Positions 17,525-27,054 of a stretch of DNA of 64,000 nucleotides are shown here, piece after piece. The translations under genes were made by a program, and so were the position numbers. This DNA is from an uncultured Jannaschia sp. (GTDB taxonomy: Bacteria; Pseudomonadota; Alphaproteobacteria; Rhodobacterales; Rhodobacteraceae), in assembly GCF_947503795.1 (NCBI RefSeq), contig NZ_CANNEZ010000001.1, forward strand, positions 2,327,260 to 2,391,259. Reading direction: 5' to 3'. Within the stretch, counting starts at the first letter, position 1. Each line of letters starts with the position of its first letter. The notes beneath the pieces are model-generated. The model saw only the letters and a program-made list of their open reading frames with translations. It was not told the origin of the DNA and searched no databases.

Positions 17525-20500
17525 ATGGCATCAGCGCAGCAGGGCGAGACAACCGGCGGTGCTGCGGAGACGGCGACCTCGACGGACAGGGACGTCTCGG
17601 ATCAGGCATCCGCCGGGCGCGTCCTCTATCTCGCCCATGACCTCGACGATCCGGCAATCTGGCGGCGCGTGCGGATGCTTCGTCGCGCCGGGGCCGAGGT
17701 CGATCTTGCGGGGTTCCGGCGGGGCGATGGCCCCCTGCCCGGCGCGGCAATCGTGCTCGGCCGGACCCGCAACGCGCGCATGGCGCATCGGATCGTCTCC
17801 ATCCTCCGCGCCCGGAGAGGCCTTCGACGCGCGCTACGAAGCGTCGGTCGCCCCGACGCCATCATCGCGAGAAACCTCGAGATGCTGGCGCTGGCCGGCC
17901 CCCTGCGGCGCGGGTTCGGTGCCGGTCCTCCGATCCGGTTGATCTACGAAGTTCTCGACATCCACCGTCTGCTCGTCGGCACCGGTCGGTCCTCACGTCT
18001 TCTGCGCCGGATCGAGCGTCGGCTGTGCCGCGAGATCGACCTCCTTCTGCTCTCCTCGCCGGCCTTCGCGCGCGAATATGTCGAACATTTCGGCCAATGC
18101 CGCGCCCCCATTGCGCTCGTCGAGAACAAGGTGCCCGAGGCCGATCTGGCGGGAATGGTGCCCCCCCCGCGCCGCCGAGACGAGGCGGAGGAGGCGATCC
18201 GGATTGGCTGGTTCGGGATCCTTCGATGCGCATGGTCGCTCGCCTGTCTCGACGCCGTGACCCGCGCGGCGCCCGGCCGCTACCGCGTTATCCTGCGGGG
18301 ACGGCCCGCGCTCGACGCCGTGCCCGGGTTCCACGAGATCGTCGCGGCCAACCCGGACCTCACGTTCGAGGGGCCCTACGATTATCCGGACGACCTGCCG
18401 GTCATCTACGGCGACGTCGATCTCGCCTGGCTCGTGGACCGCTATGACGCGGGCGCGAATTCGGACTGGCTGCTGCCGAACCGCCTCTACGAGAGCGGGG
18501 CGATCGGCGTCCCCCCGATCGGGCTGGCGGGCACGGAGATCGCGGCGACGTTGCAGGCACTCAGCATCGGGGTGATCCTCGACGCGCCGACCGCCACGGC
18601 GACGTCGCGAGCGCTCGCCGCGCTGACCCCCGAAGCCCGCGCAGACCTCCGGGGCCGTCAGGATACGGTGCCCCGGTCGCGATGGATCGCCGACGGTGCG
18701 GAATGCCGCGCCCTGCTCGCGGACGTGCTCGGGCCGCGCGAGCCGGTGCCGACGCCGGAGCCCGATGGCGGCCTGCTCATCGTGATCCCGGCCCTGAACG
18801 AGGCGCGGCATATCGGCGGTGTCATCGACACGCTCGCGCCGTCGATGCGCCGCCTTCGATCCGCCGGGCGCGCTGTCCGGCTGGTGGTGTCGGATGGCGG
18901 ATCGCGGGACGACACGATCCGGATCGCGAGCGCGCGCGCGGCCGCGCTGCCCGATCTCAGGATCGACGTGATCGACAACCCGGGTCGCCTCCAAAGCGCG
19001 GGGCTCAACCGCGCGGTGGCGCAGGCAGACGATGGAATGACGTGGTTCCTGCGCATGGATGCCCACGCGATCTATCCCGAAACCTATGTCGAGACGCTGC
19101 TGGACGAGGCGCGCCGCACCGGAGCCGCGAGCGTCGTGGTCGCCATGCGCGCGATCGGTCGGGGGCGGATGCAGCGGGCGATCGCGCTCGTCCAGAACAG
19201 CCGCCTTGGAAACGGCGGCGCGGCGCATCGGATGGGCGGTGCGGGTCGCGTCGTCGAGCATGGGCACCATGCCCTGATGCGGCTCGACGCGTTTCGCGCC
19301 GTGGGCGGCTACGACGAGAGCTTTTCGCATAACGAGGACGCCGAGCTCGACATTCGCCTCGTCGGCAGCGGCGCGTCGCTCTGGCTGACCGGGAAGACCG
19401 GTCTCGATTACCTGCCGCGGGACCGGCTGGACGCGCTGGCGAAGCAGTATTTCGCCTTCGGGCGGGGCCGCGCGCGCACGGTCCGGAAGCATCGCATCCG
19501 TCCACGGCTCAGGCAGGCGGTCCTGATGGCACTCGCCCCGCTGGTGGCCCTCTCCGCCCTGACGCCCGTCGAACCGATCTTCGCGGCCCCTGTCCTGGCA
19601 TGGCTCCTGGCCTGCGTCGGGGGCGGGATCGTCCTGGCGTTATCGCGCCGGAGCGCCTTGGCGCTCACCGCCGGGCCGATCGCGGCGCTCATGCAATTGG
19701 CGTGGTCGCTGGGCTTCTGGTGGCAATTCGTCCGGCCCACACCCGCTCCGGCCATCACGCGGCGGTTCACGCCTCCGCCGGAGGTCCCGGCCGGTGAGGT
19801 CACCGTGGGGATCTGCACGTTCCGCCGCTCCTCGCTCCTCGCGACCCTCGACACGATCGAGCGGCAGGTCGTGCCGCCGGGCATCTCGCTCCGCATCGTC
19901 GTCAGCGACAACGATACGCAGCCGAGCGCCAAGGACGCGCTGGCCGAGTTCGCGGCCCGCTCGCGACACGAGGTCGTCTACCTCCATGCCCCGGCGGGCA
20001 ATATCTCCGTCGCGCGCAACGCCATCCTCGACGAGGGGGTGCGACGTGGCTCAACCCGGCTCGCCTTTATCGACGACGACGAACTGGCCCCGCCCGACTG
20101 GCTGCAATCCCTGCTCGAGCGGATGGCGGAAGACGGCGCTGACGCCGTGGTCGGCCCGGTGCGCGCGATCTACGAGGCTGAGGCACCGGCCTGGATGCGC
20201 GCCCTCGGCATCCACGACACCATCCCGGAGCTGGACCCGCGCGGACGGCCCATCGCGGGACATAGCTGCAACGTGCTCCTGAACACCGACGCGGCCGCCT
20301 TCCAAGGCCTGCGCTTCGACCTCGGACGCGGCGTGTCGGGCGGCGAGGACACCGCCTTTTTCGAGGCCGCGCGGCGCCGTGGCGCCCGAATGGCGGTCGC
20401 GCCCGACGCCTGGCTGACCGAGCCGGTTCCGCCCGACCGGGCCCGCCTGCGCTGGCTCCTGAAGCGGCGCTACCGGATGGGCCAGACCCATGGCAGCCTT

Positions 20501-20725
20501 CTGTCCGAGGGTGCGACTGTTGGCGACGCGGCGTTGAACCTTGCCCGCGCCGCGGCAAAGGTCGGATGGTGTGCGGTCGCGACGCTCGTGACCGCGCCCG
20601 TCGCGCGACGGCGCAATGCGAACCTTCTTCGCGGGGCGCTGCATGTCGGGACGATGTCGGCCCTTCTCGGGGTCGCCCCGGTCCGGATCTACGGCGAACC
20701 GGTTTCCGCCGACCGATCGTATTGA
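17525..20725 (+). CDS. Three-enzyme fusion glycosyltransferase, ExoL-ExoA-ExoM-like
   Basis: 1066 aa from the ATG at 17525, which has GAGG at 17514-17517; an ATG at 17492 adds 11 residues but is less well placed. Residues about 30-395 resemble the GT4 ExoL (IIARNLEMLAL, YEVLDIHRLL, LVENKVPE). Residues about 414-740 are a GT2 like ExoA (IVIPALNEARHIGG, acidic RMDAHA near 510) with C-terminal membrane segments near 664-706 and 715-737. Residues about 758-1060 are a second GT2 like ExoM (VGICTFRRSS, FIDDDEL near 848). In Sinorhizobium these are separate proteins adding the first three glucoses after ExoY. Fusion would place consecutive steps on one membrane-anchored chain. Donors and linkages are inferred from the family. 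Confidence 0.88.
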   Translation: MASAQQGETTGGAAETATSTDRDVSDQASAGRVLYLAHDLDDPAIWRRVRMLRRAGAEVDLAGFRRGDGPLPGAAIVLGRTRNARMAHRIVSILRARRGLRRALRSVGRPDAIIARNLEMLALAGPLRRGFGAGPPIRLIYEVLDIHRLLVGTGRSSRLLRRIERRLCREIDLLLLSSPAFAREYVEHFGQCRAPIALVENKVPEADLAGMVPPPRRRDEAEEAIRIGWFGILRCAWSLACLDAVTRAAPGRYRVILRGRPALDAVPGFHEIVAANPDLTFEGPYDYPDDLPVIYGDVDLAWLVDRYDAGANSDWLLPNRLYESGAIGVPPIGLAGTEIAATLQALSIGVILDAPTATATSRALAALTPEARADLRGRQDTVPRSRWIADGAECRALLADVLGPREPVPTPEPDGGLLIVIPALNEARHIGGVIDTLAPSMRRLRSAGRAVRLVVSDGGSRDDTIRIASARAAALPDLRIDVIDNPGRLQSAGLNRAVAQADDGMTWFLRMDAHAIYPETYVETLLDEARRTGAASVVVAMRAIGRGRMQRAIALVQNSRLGNGGAAHRMGGAGRVVEHGHHALMRLDAFRAVGGYDESFSHNEDAELDIRLVGSGASLWLTGKTGLDYLPRDRLDALAKQYFAFGRGRARTVRKHRIRPRLRQAVLMALAPLVALSALTPVEPIFAAPVLAWLLACVGGGIVLALSRRSALALTAGPIAALMQLAWSLGFWWQFVRPTPAPAITRRFTPPPEVPAGEVTVGICTFRRSSLLATLDTIERQVVPPGISLRIVVSDNDTQPSAKDALAEFAARSRHEVVYLHAPAGNISVARNAILDEGVRRGSTRLAFIDDDELAPPDWLQSLLERMAEDGADAVVGPVRAIYEAEAPAWMRALGIHDTIPELDPRGRPIAGHSCNVLLNTDAAAFQGLRFDLGRGVSGGEDTAFFEAARRRGARMAVAPDAWLTEPVPPDRARLRWLLKRRYRMGQTHGSLLSEGATVGDAALNLARAAAKVGWCAVATLVTAPVARRRNANLLRGALHVGTMSALLGVAPVRIYGEPVSADRSY

Positions 20726-20870
20726 ACGCAAAGACCAAATTGCCTGACCCGTGCCGCAAATCCACACAGCGTCAGAAAACAGGATGTTTCCCCGAATGTC
20801 CGTGACAGGATGCAGGGGCCGCGGTAAGCGATAATCCGCCGATAACCGAGCCGGAGAGGGGCCAAGGCGG

Positions 20871-21119
20871 ATGCGGTTTCCGAAATTCCTGTTCGGACTT
20901 TTCGTGCTGATCGGCCTCGCCGTGACGATTGGTGCGATTGCCGGATTCGGGCCGGGAAAGCTGGCGATTTTCGCGATCGCCGTCGCCGTCGTCGCGCAGC
21001 TCGCCTATGTCGGCGCCATTGCGCTCATGGCCTATATGGGCAGCCGGGACCAGCGCGAGGTCGACCCCCGCCCGCGAGAGCCCGGCGGGGCAAGCGTCTC
21101 ACCGCCGAAAGATACCTGA
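20871..21119 (+). CDS. Small two-TM protein, ExoX/SyrA-like EPS repressor candidate
   Basis: 82 aa. Two hydrophobic helices (residues about 5-27 and 32-55) are followed by a charged proline-rich tail. The start (R-F-P-K-F), size and Q-L-A-Y-V-G-A second-helix pattern resemble the exopolysaccharide production repressor family (ExoX/SyrA). In rhizobia that family holds down succinoglycan synthesis post-translationally through ExoY. It lies between the fusion GT and an ExoO-like GT, preceded by GAGAGG. The family call is by pattern only; a plain unknown small membrane protein is the alternative. Confidence 0.6.
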   Translation: MRFPKFLFGLFVLIGLAVTIGAIAGFGPGKLAIFAIAVAVVAQLAYVGAIALMAYMGSRDQREVDPRPREPGGASVSPPKDT

Positions 21120-21229
21120 CCGGCCGAAGGTTCGCCGCCCGACGGGGCCCTGTCCGATCGACCGACGCTTGCGATCCCCTCGCCGTTCGGCGCACCATCC
21201 CGCACGACCCGAGGCGCGGGAGATGCTGA

Positions 21230-22252
21230 ATGGATCATCCGGATCGTCCCGCCGTCGCGGTCGTCATCGCCGCCCATGACGCGGAGCCGACTCTGGCCCG
21301 GGCCATCCGGTCGGCGCTTCTCCAGCCCGAAACATCCGAAGTCCTGGTCGTGGACGACGCATCGAACGATGGCACGCTCAGGCTCGCCGAGGCCGAGGCC
21401 GAGCGCGATAAGCGGGTCCGCGTCATCGCGTTCGCGCAGAATGCCGGGCCGGCCGCGGCGCGCAACGCGGCCTTCGACGCAGCCGAGGCCGACATCGCCG
21501 CGATCCTCGATTCCGACGACGTGTTCTTGCCCGGACGGCTCGGCCGACTGCTCTCGGGGCCGCCGGCGGAGATCACCGCCGACAACATCGCCTTCGTGGC
21601 CGACGATGCGCTGGAGACGGCAAGCGCCGCCTTGTCCTCCCCCGAAGGGGGCCCGCGCTTCGAGAGCCTGACGACGGCGGAGTTCGTCCGCGGCAATCTC
21701 GCCCGCACGGGCATGGCGCGGGGGGAGCTTGGGTTCCTGAAGCCAATCCTTTCGCTGCCGTTCCTGCGGACGCACGGCCTGCGCTACGATGAAACTCTGC
21801 GCCTGGCGGAAGACTACGACCTCTATGTCCGGATGATGCTGGCCGGCGCGCGGTTCAGCGTCACGCGGTGCCCCGGCTATCTTGCCGTGATCCGGCCCGG
21901 ATCGCTCAGCGCGCGGCACGGCACCGACGATCTTGCCCGCCTCCTCAGGGTGGTGGAGCGCCACATGGCCACCGACGACCTGCCCGGCGAGCTCTCCGAC
22001 GCGATCCGGGCGCTTCGGGACGAGGTACGGGCGAAGCACGAGCACCGCGCGTTTCTCGACCTGCGGCGGACGGATGGCGCACGCGCGGCGCTGCGCTATG
22101 CCATCGGGGGGCGTCGTCGCGGCGCGCGGATCGCGCGTGGCATCTTGCGTGACAAGCTAAACCTCAGCGGCGATGCGGGTGCGGTGGCGAACGGCGCGGA
22201 GGTTCGACTTCTGCTTGAGGCGACCACGGGCGATGCGCCTCAGGGCAGGTAG
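21230..22252 (+). CDS. Glycosyltransferase family 2, ExoO-like
   Basis: 340 aa. GT-A fold: AVVIAAHDAEPTLARAI near residue 9, VVDDASNDGT near 40, the AILDSDDVF DXD-type motif near 92-100, and ETLRLAEDYDLYVRM with the catalytic-base-like ED pair. It resembles ExoO (beta-1,6 glucosyl transfer in succinoglycan). It is third in the + operon after the fusion GT and the small membrane protein. Its 3' end overlaps the convergent gene at 22240 by 13 bp. A close relative lies directly opposite (22240-23442). It should act on the lipid-linked intermediate at the inner membrane. Confidence 0.88.
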   Translation: MDHPDRPAVAVVIAAHDAEPTLARAIRSALLQPETSEVLVVDDASNDGTLRLAEAEAERDKRVRVIAFAQNAGPAAARNAAFDAAEADIAAILDSDDVFLPGRLGRLLSGPPAEITADNIAFVADDALETASAALSSPEGGPRFESLTTAEFVRGNLARTGMARGELGFLKPILSLPFLRTHGLRYDETLRLAEDYDLYVRMMLAGARFSVTRCPGYLAVIRPGSLSARHGTDDLARLLRVVERHMATDDLPGELSDAIRALRDEVRAKHEHRAFLDLRRTDGARAALRYAIGGRRRGARIARGILRDKLNLSGDAGAVANGAEVRLLLEATTGDAPQGR

Positions 22253-23442
22253 CCCGCCGCGTGTCGACCCTCGACGCCTGCGGCCACGATCCGGACCGGG
22301 CCGCGGCTGGCCAACTCGGCCAACTGTCGGGCGAGCCATACTTGGCTGTCGCCGGTCCGCGCGGTCGGCGCGCGCATCGGCGAGACTGGGATGCGGATCG
22401 CATCGGGCGGCGCGTCGATCTCGGCCACGCAATCGGCCGGGGCCAGGACGACGACCGTCTCGGTCGCCGCCTCGGTCGGGCCCGCGTTTTGCGTCCGTCG
22501 GCGCTGCCAGCGGTCGGACAGGCTGTCCCTCAGGTCGGCCAAGAGCGCGGGGCGGCGCGCGATCCGCATCGCCGCCACGACGGGCCGGCGCGCCTTCAGG
22601 TCCTCGACCAAGCGGGCGTAGTCCAGCTTCCGCCGGAGCAATGCGTCGCGCGCGGCCATCGCCGCATCTAAGGCGCCGTCGTTTGACCGCGTGCGCCGGA
22701 CGATATCCCACGCCTCGCCATGCGCTGCGACCAAGCTCGAGGCCGCTTCAGATGACAGACGGTGCGACAGCGATCCGGCATGGCGCCGGTAGAGATAAGT
22801 CGGGTCCGGTACGACATGAAACGCCGCCCCGGAGAGCAGGAGGCGCAGGTAGAGGTCGAAATCCTCACCCACCCGAAGCCGCGTGTCATAGCGGAGCGAT
22901 GTGAGGCGTGCGGCCCGGATGAGAGGCTTCAGATAGCCCATCGAGGCACGTCCCGCCTCGGCGGTATCGCTGGCCACGTGGGCCGTCGCCGGAATCGCGA
23001 GCGTGCCGTCGATCCCCAGATCACCGAGCAGGGTGACCCCGGCGGTCTGCGGATCACCAAAATAGACCATGTCATCGGCGATCATGTCCGCCGCGAGGAT
23101 CTCGGCGGCCGCGATCAGGCGTCCGATCCGCGCGGGGTGCATCACGTCGTCGGAGTCGACGATGGCGATCCAGTCGCCACGCGCGGCGTCGAGCGCCACA
23201 TTCCGCGCAGCCCCGGCACCGACATTCTTCGCCAGCGTAATTGGACGGACGCGGCCGTCCTGCGCTGCCATCCGCTGGATGATCGCGGGCGTCGCATCGG
23301 TGGATGCATCATCGACGACAATCAGTTCAAGGTCGCGATGTGTCTGCGAAAGGACCGAGCGGACCGCCGCTTCGAGATGGGCGGCACCTTGATGGGTTGC
23401 CATCACGACCGAAACCGTGGGGCGCGCCAGGTCGTCGATCAA
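22240..23442 (-). CDS. Glycosyltransferase family 2, ExoO-like paralogue
   Basis: 400 aa. GT2 core: VSVVMATHQGAAHLEAAV, VVDDASTDATP, the IAIVDSDDVMHP acidic motif near 92-101, and RLRVGEDFDLYLRLL. It shares layout and motifs with the convergent GT2 at 21230-22252 but has about 60 more C-terminal residues, including a variable linker and an extra module of unknown role. Its ATG overlaps the exoY stop by 4 nt, so exoY and this gene form an operon. The predicted role is a later glucosyl addition to the repeat. Confidence 0.88.
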   Translation of the reverse strand: MIDDLARPTVSVVMATHQGAAHLEAAVRSVLSQTHRDLELIVVDDASTDATPAIIQRMAAQDGRVRPITLAKNVGAGAARNVALDAARGDWIAIVDSDDVMHPARIGRLIAAAEILAADMIADDMVYFGDPQTAGVTLLGDLGIDGTLAIPATAHVASDTAEAGRASMGYLKPLIRAARLTSLRYDTRLRVGEDFDLYLRLLLSGAAFHVVPDPTYLYRRHAGSLSHRLSSEAASSLVAAHGEAWDIVRRTRSNDGALDAAMAARDALLRRKLDYARLVEDLKARRPVVAAMRIARRPALLADLRDSLSDRWQRRRTQNAGPTEAATETVVVLAPADCVAEIDAPPDAIRIPVSPMRAPTARTGDSQVWLARQLAELASRGPVRIVAAGVEGRHAAGYLP

Positions 23443-24155
23443 GACGTCTCGCTGACCCTGATGGCGGCCGGTACGGTCAGCGCGAGGATCATGAGGTCCG
23501 CCTCCGGGCGGAAGCGCGAGACATAGAGGCGATCATAGGCGATCCGGCGATTGTACGACGTCGTGCTGCGACCGCTTATCTGCCAGAGCCCGGTGATGCC
23601 GGGACGCGCCCGCAAATAGTAGCGGCTAGAGCGACCGTAACGCCGGAGTTCGGCCTCCGGGACCGGACGTGGGCCGACGAGGCTCATATCGCCGAGGAGG
23701 ACGTTGAGAAGCTGCGGCAGCTCGTCGAGGCTGAGCTTGCGAAGCACCGCGCCGACCGGCGTCACCCGCGGGTCGTCCCGGAGCTTCTGCGTCTCCTCCC
23801 ATTCGCGCCGGGCGTCGGGGTTCTGAAGGAGGTGCCGGGCCAGGACCTCGTCGCCGTTCACGACCATGGTGCGAAGCTTGAAGCAGCGGAACGGGCGGTT
23901 GCCGTAGCCGATGCGCCAATGGCCATAGAACGCGCCGCCCCGAGAGGTCGCCGAGATCAGCCCCACCAGCCCCAGCAACAGGGGCGCGATGAAGACCATC
24001 AGCGCGGATACCGCGACGACGTCGAACCCGCGTTTGAACCACCCGCCGACCGGGATGGGATCGTTCGATGCGAATTTCAGGAAGCGATGACGCGGCCGAT
24101 CGGTGACGGCGACCGGATAGAGGTCGTGGTCGATGTAGGAATTTCTGTCTGACAT
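23439..24155 (-). CDS. exoY: Undecaprenyl-phosphate sugar phosphotransferase, ExoY-like
   Basis: 238 aa. It is a short-form bacterial sugar transferase: one membrane segment (about 42-68) after [12 protein letters not shown], then [30 protein letters not shown] and [10 protein letters not shown], and the C-terminal [14 protein letters not shown]. ExoY starts succinoglycan synthesis by moving galactose-1-phosphate from UDP-Gal to undecaprenyl phosphate. The sugar here is inferred from the family and neighbourhood. It heads a two-gene operon with an ExoO-like GT and is divergent from the GT4 at 24592. Confidence 0.93.
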   Translation of the reverse strand: MSDRNSYIDHDLYPVAVTDRPRHRFLKFASNDPIPVGGWFKRGFDVVAVSALMVFIAPLLLGLVGLISATSRGGAFYGHWRIGYGNRPFRCFKLRTMVVNGDEVLARHLLQNPDARREWEETQKLRDDPRVTPVGAVLRKLSLDELPQLLNVLLGDMSLVGPRPVPEAELRRYGRSSRYYLRARPGITGLWQISGRSTTSYNRRIAYDRLYVSRFRPEADLMILALTVPAAIRVSETS

Positions 24156-24591
24156 CGTCCCTGTCCTTAACTTATGTCCGGCGGAGATGGCCCAGCGCTC
24201 CGATCGGAGGCACGGTGCCCCGATGACGCCTATTTAGGCGGTCACCGTCGCCGCATCGCGGCAGAGGGCCCGGTCTACGAACCGGACCACTCTCACGCTT
24301 TCTATTGAAATGTTGGGTTTATCATCCCCGTCGTCAAACTCGCCATGCCGCTCTGCAGCACAATCTACGCCGCATATTTCGTTTGACCATTTTCTTAGCG
24401 GGCTCGACCGGTAAGTAGGCAAGACTGCGCTGACGGGTGGCGCGGCGTTCGTTCTTTTCCGCCGATCCGGACTCTGGCCCGTGACATCGCTTTCGAAGGT
24501 GGGTGTCCATCGGACAATTCGACCGAGCGGGGCCATTCGGGATTCGGGATACCCGTCGTCGATCCGCTCGGACCGAGAAAGGACGCCGCCG
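24156..24591. promoter_or_regulatory. 436-bp divergent spacer upstream of exoY and a GT4 gene
   Basis: No coding frame here looks real. The middle (about 24296-24420) is clearly AT-richer than its surroundings, including TTGAAATGTTGGGTTTATC and CGCATATTTCG. A promoter/control region for exoY on one side and the GT4 on the other is the simplest reading. Exact elements cannot be assigned by eye. Confidence 0.45.
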
Positions 24592-25707
24592 ATGAACGCG
24601 AATGTCGCGGCCCCGCCGCTCTCCCGGCGACGCATGCGGATCCTCTTCGGGAGCGCGCATCCCCATCTTCCCCAGATGTATGGCGGCGCGCAGTCGAGCA
24701 CGCACGAACTCGTCCGCCGCCTCCGCGACCGCGGACACGAGGTGGCGGTGCTGTCCGGCCTCACCGGGGCGGGCCTGCTGGGCGTCCGGGGGCGGATCCT
24801 CCTGAAGCTCGGAAGACGCGGGTTCGTCCGCGACGATTCGCTGGGCTATCCGGCCTATCGCGCCTGGCATGCCGAGGAGGCCGCCGCGGAGGTGGTTCGC
24901 GACTTCCGCGCCGACGTCGCCGTGTTCCAGTCGCTGCGCCCCGTTCCGTTGGCCCGGAGCATCGACCGGAGCAGGACCCGCACGTTCATCTACCTGCGCA
25001 ACGTCGAGCCGGACGATCTCGGGGGGCCGCTCGGGGGTCTGACCGATGTGGGCTTCATCGCGAACTCGCACTTCACGGCCCGGCGGTTCGCCGAGACCGA
25101 CGGTCTGCGGGCGCATGTCGTCTATCCGATGATCGACGCCGACCGCTACCGCGTCCGCTCGACCCGCGAGACCGTGACCTTCATCAATCCGCATCCGCAC
25201 AAGGGCGTGTCGGTCGCACTCGACGTCGCGGAGCGGTGCTCCGACATCCCGTTCGACTTCGTCCGGGGCTGGGGCCTCGGGCCGCAGGACGAGGCGCGCC
25301 TGCAATCGCGGCTGGCCACGCTGCCGAACGTCACGCTGCGGCCATCCACCCGCGACATGCGGACGGTCTACGGCACCGCGCGGATCGTCCTCGCCCCGAG
25401 CCAATGGGAGGAGGCGTTCGGCCGGATCGCGGCCGAAGCGCATGTCAGCGGGATCCCCGTCGTGGCGTCGGCGATCGGAGGGCTGCCCGAAGCGGTCGGG
25501 CCGGGAGGGATCCTCGTCGCGCCGAATGCACCGGCGTCGGCTTGGGTCGATGCCGTGCGATCCCTCTGGAACGACGACGCGGCCTATGCCGCCGCCTCGG
25601 ATGCGGCACGCCAGCATGCTGCGCGCGACGACATGGACCCGGAACGGCAGATCGACCGCCTTCTCGACATCCTCGGCGGGGATGTTGCGGTGCCGATGCC
25701 CGGTTAG
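24592..25707 (+). CDS. Glycosyltransferase family 4
   Basis: 371 aa from the ATG at 24592, with GAGAAAGGA at 24575-24583; the longer upstream frame extends into the promoter region. GT-B features: MRILFGSAHPHLPQMYGGAQ after a 14-residue leader, TFINPHPHKGVSVAL near 195, and APSQWEEAFGRIAAEAHVSG near 264-283. It is clearly related to the GT4 at 13903-14997. It is transcribed alone and converges on exoF with 9 bp between stops. It probably adds one sugar of the repeat. Confidence 0.87.
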   Translation: MNANVAAPPLSRRRMRILFGSAHPHLPQMYGGAQSSTHELVRRLRDRGHEVAVLSGLTGAGLLGVRGRILLKLGRRGFVRDDSLGYPAYRAWHAEEAAAEVVRDFRADVAVFQSLRPVPLARSIDRSRTRTFIYLRNVEPDDLGGPLGGLTDVGFIANSHFTARRFAETDGLRAHVVYPMIDADRYRVRSTRETVTFINPHPHKGVSVALDVAERCSDIPFDFVRGWGLGPQDEARLQSRLATLPNVTLRPSTRDMRTVYGTARIVLAPSQWEEAFGRIAAEAHVSGIPVVASAIGGLPEAVGPGGILVAPNAPASAWVDAVRSLWNDDAAYAAASDAARQHAARDDMDPERQIDRLLDILGGDVAVPMPG

Positions 25708-25716
25708 CCGCCGCGG

Positions 25717-27054
25717 TCAGGTCGGCGGATCCTCGACCGGGTCTTCCGCACGGGCGTCACCCGACGACAGGCCCGGCGCCCCGAGTCCCTCCGTGGCCCC
25801 GAAGGCCGGAAGATCGCTTTCGACGGAGACCTCGCCCAGACGGATGTCCAGCACGTCGCCGCCCCGGACGCGGTCGGTCAGGGTAGTGCGCGTCGTCTCC
25901 GGTCCATCGTCACCCATGCGCGTCACGGTGATCTCGGCCGACATCTCGCCAAGGGCACTGGTCAAGGCGGTCCCCATCTCGCGCGCCTCGGCGTAGAGCG
26001 CGGCCTGCGTCTCCATCCGCACGTCCAGATCGCCGACCGCGGCGATCTGGTCCTGCAGCCCTTCGACCAGCGTCAGGCGCCGACCATCCATCAGGTCGAG
26101 GCGATCGCGCCGCGTCTCGTTAAGGCGCTGCTCGGCATTGAGCCGCGCGGTCTCGATCTCCAGCCGACGGATCTGCTGATCGGCCAGCTGACGCTCCAGC
26201 TCGCGCTCGCCGCGCGCCGTCGCGAGGCCACGCTCGACCAGCTGCGTGGCGTCCGTCAGCTGCGCCTCGATCAGGGCGACCTGCTCGCTCCGGAGTTCGA
26301 GCTGCCGCGTGAGCCGCGTCACCTGTTCCGAGATCAGCGCCTCCAGCTCGTCGAGCTGCGCGAGGCTCGACGCGAGCGAGGCGCGGCGGGCGCGAAGGAT
26401 CTCCCGCTCCCGCTCGATCAATGCCGCGCCCAACGGAGCGGCCGCGACCTCGGGCGGCACCTCGATGGGCCGATCCTCCATCTCGGCGCGCAGCCGCGCG
26501 ATCGTCGCCAGACGCCGCTGTCGCTCGAGATCGAGAAGGCGGTAGGTCCCGAGCGCGGTCAGCGCACCCCGGTCGCCCCGCAACAATTCCGGTCCGGGGT
26601 CGTCGATTCCGCCCGCCTGCCCGATCGCCTGCGCGACCGTCATGGACGGGAAATACGGATGCGTGCCGGGCGAACGCACATCGCCCGTAACGTAGATCGG
26701 CTGGAACTCCGTGATCCGCACGCTGGCTTCGACGCGACCGTTGAGGCCAGCGCTGTCCGCAAGCTTCACCGCGATGAGGTCGCCGAGATCCTGCGGCGAC
26801 ATCCCGGCCGCGGACACGATCCCGACCAAGGGCAGCGACAGGGTGCCGTCCGGCGCGATCCGCACCTCGCCGCCGATATCGCTCCAAGCGGTATAGGTCT
26901 CCTCCAGCGGGTCCCATCGCCCAATGCGGATATCGACCATCTGGCGCGGCGCCAACAGTTCGGATGCCCCCGGATCGGCGGTCTGACCCAGGCTCGGGAC
27001 GGCCCAGAGCATCGTCGCGAGCGTCACCGCGACCATGGCGAACGATCTAGGCAT
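25717..27054 (-). CDS. exoF: Polysaccharide export protein, ExoF-like (OPX/Wza family)
   Basis: 445 aa, close to rhizobial ExoF. The signal peptide is at 1-23 (LATMLWAVPSLGQ). The polysaccharide export domain follows (MVDIRIGRWDP, LPLVGIVSAAGMSPQDL), then a SLBB-like segment (FQPIYVTGDVRSPGTHPY near 113-130). A long arginine-rich coiled coil covers about 185-330, and the tail is acidic. It works in the periplasm as the export partner of the ExoP-like chain-length protein. It overlaps exoP by 8 nt at its start, as the third gene of a Q-P-F operon. Confidence 0.9.
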   Translation of the reverse strand: MPRSFAMVAVTLATMLWAVPSLGQTADPGASELLAPRQMVDIRIGRWDPLEETYTAWSDIGGEVRIAPDGTLSLPLVGIVSAAGMSPQDLGDLIAVKLADSAGLNGRVEASVRITEFQPIYVTGDVRSPGTHPYFPSMTVAQAIGQAGGIDDPGPELLRGDRGALTALGTYRLLDLERQRRLATIARLRAEMEDRPIEVPPEVAAAPLGAALIEREREILRARRASLASSLAQLDELEALISEQVTRLTRQLELRSEQVALIEAQLTDATQLVERGLATARGERELERQLADQQIRRLEIETARLNAEQRLNETRRDRLDLMDGRRLTLVEGLQDQIAAVGDLDVRMETQAALYAEAREMGTALTSALGEMSAEITVTRMGDDGPETTRTTLTDRVRGGDVLDIRLGEVSVESDLPAFGATEGLGAPGLSSGDARAEDPVEDPPT

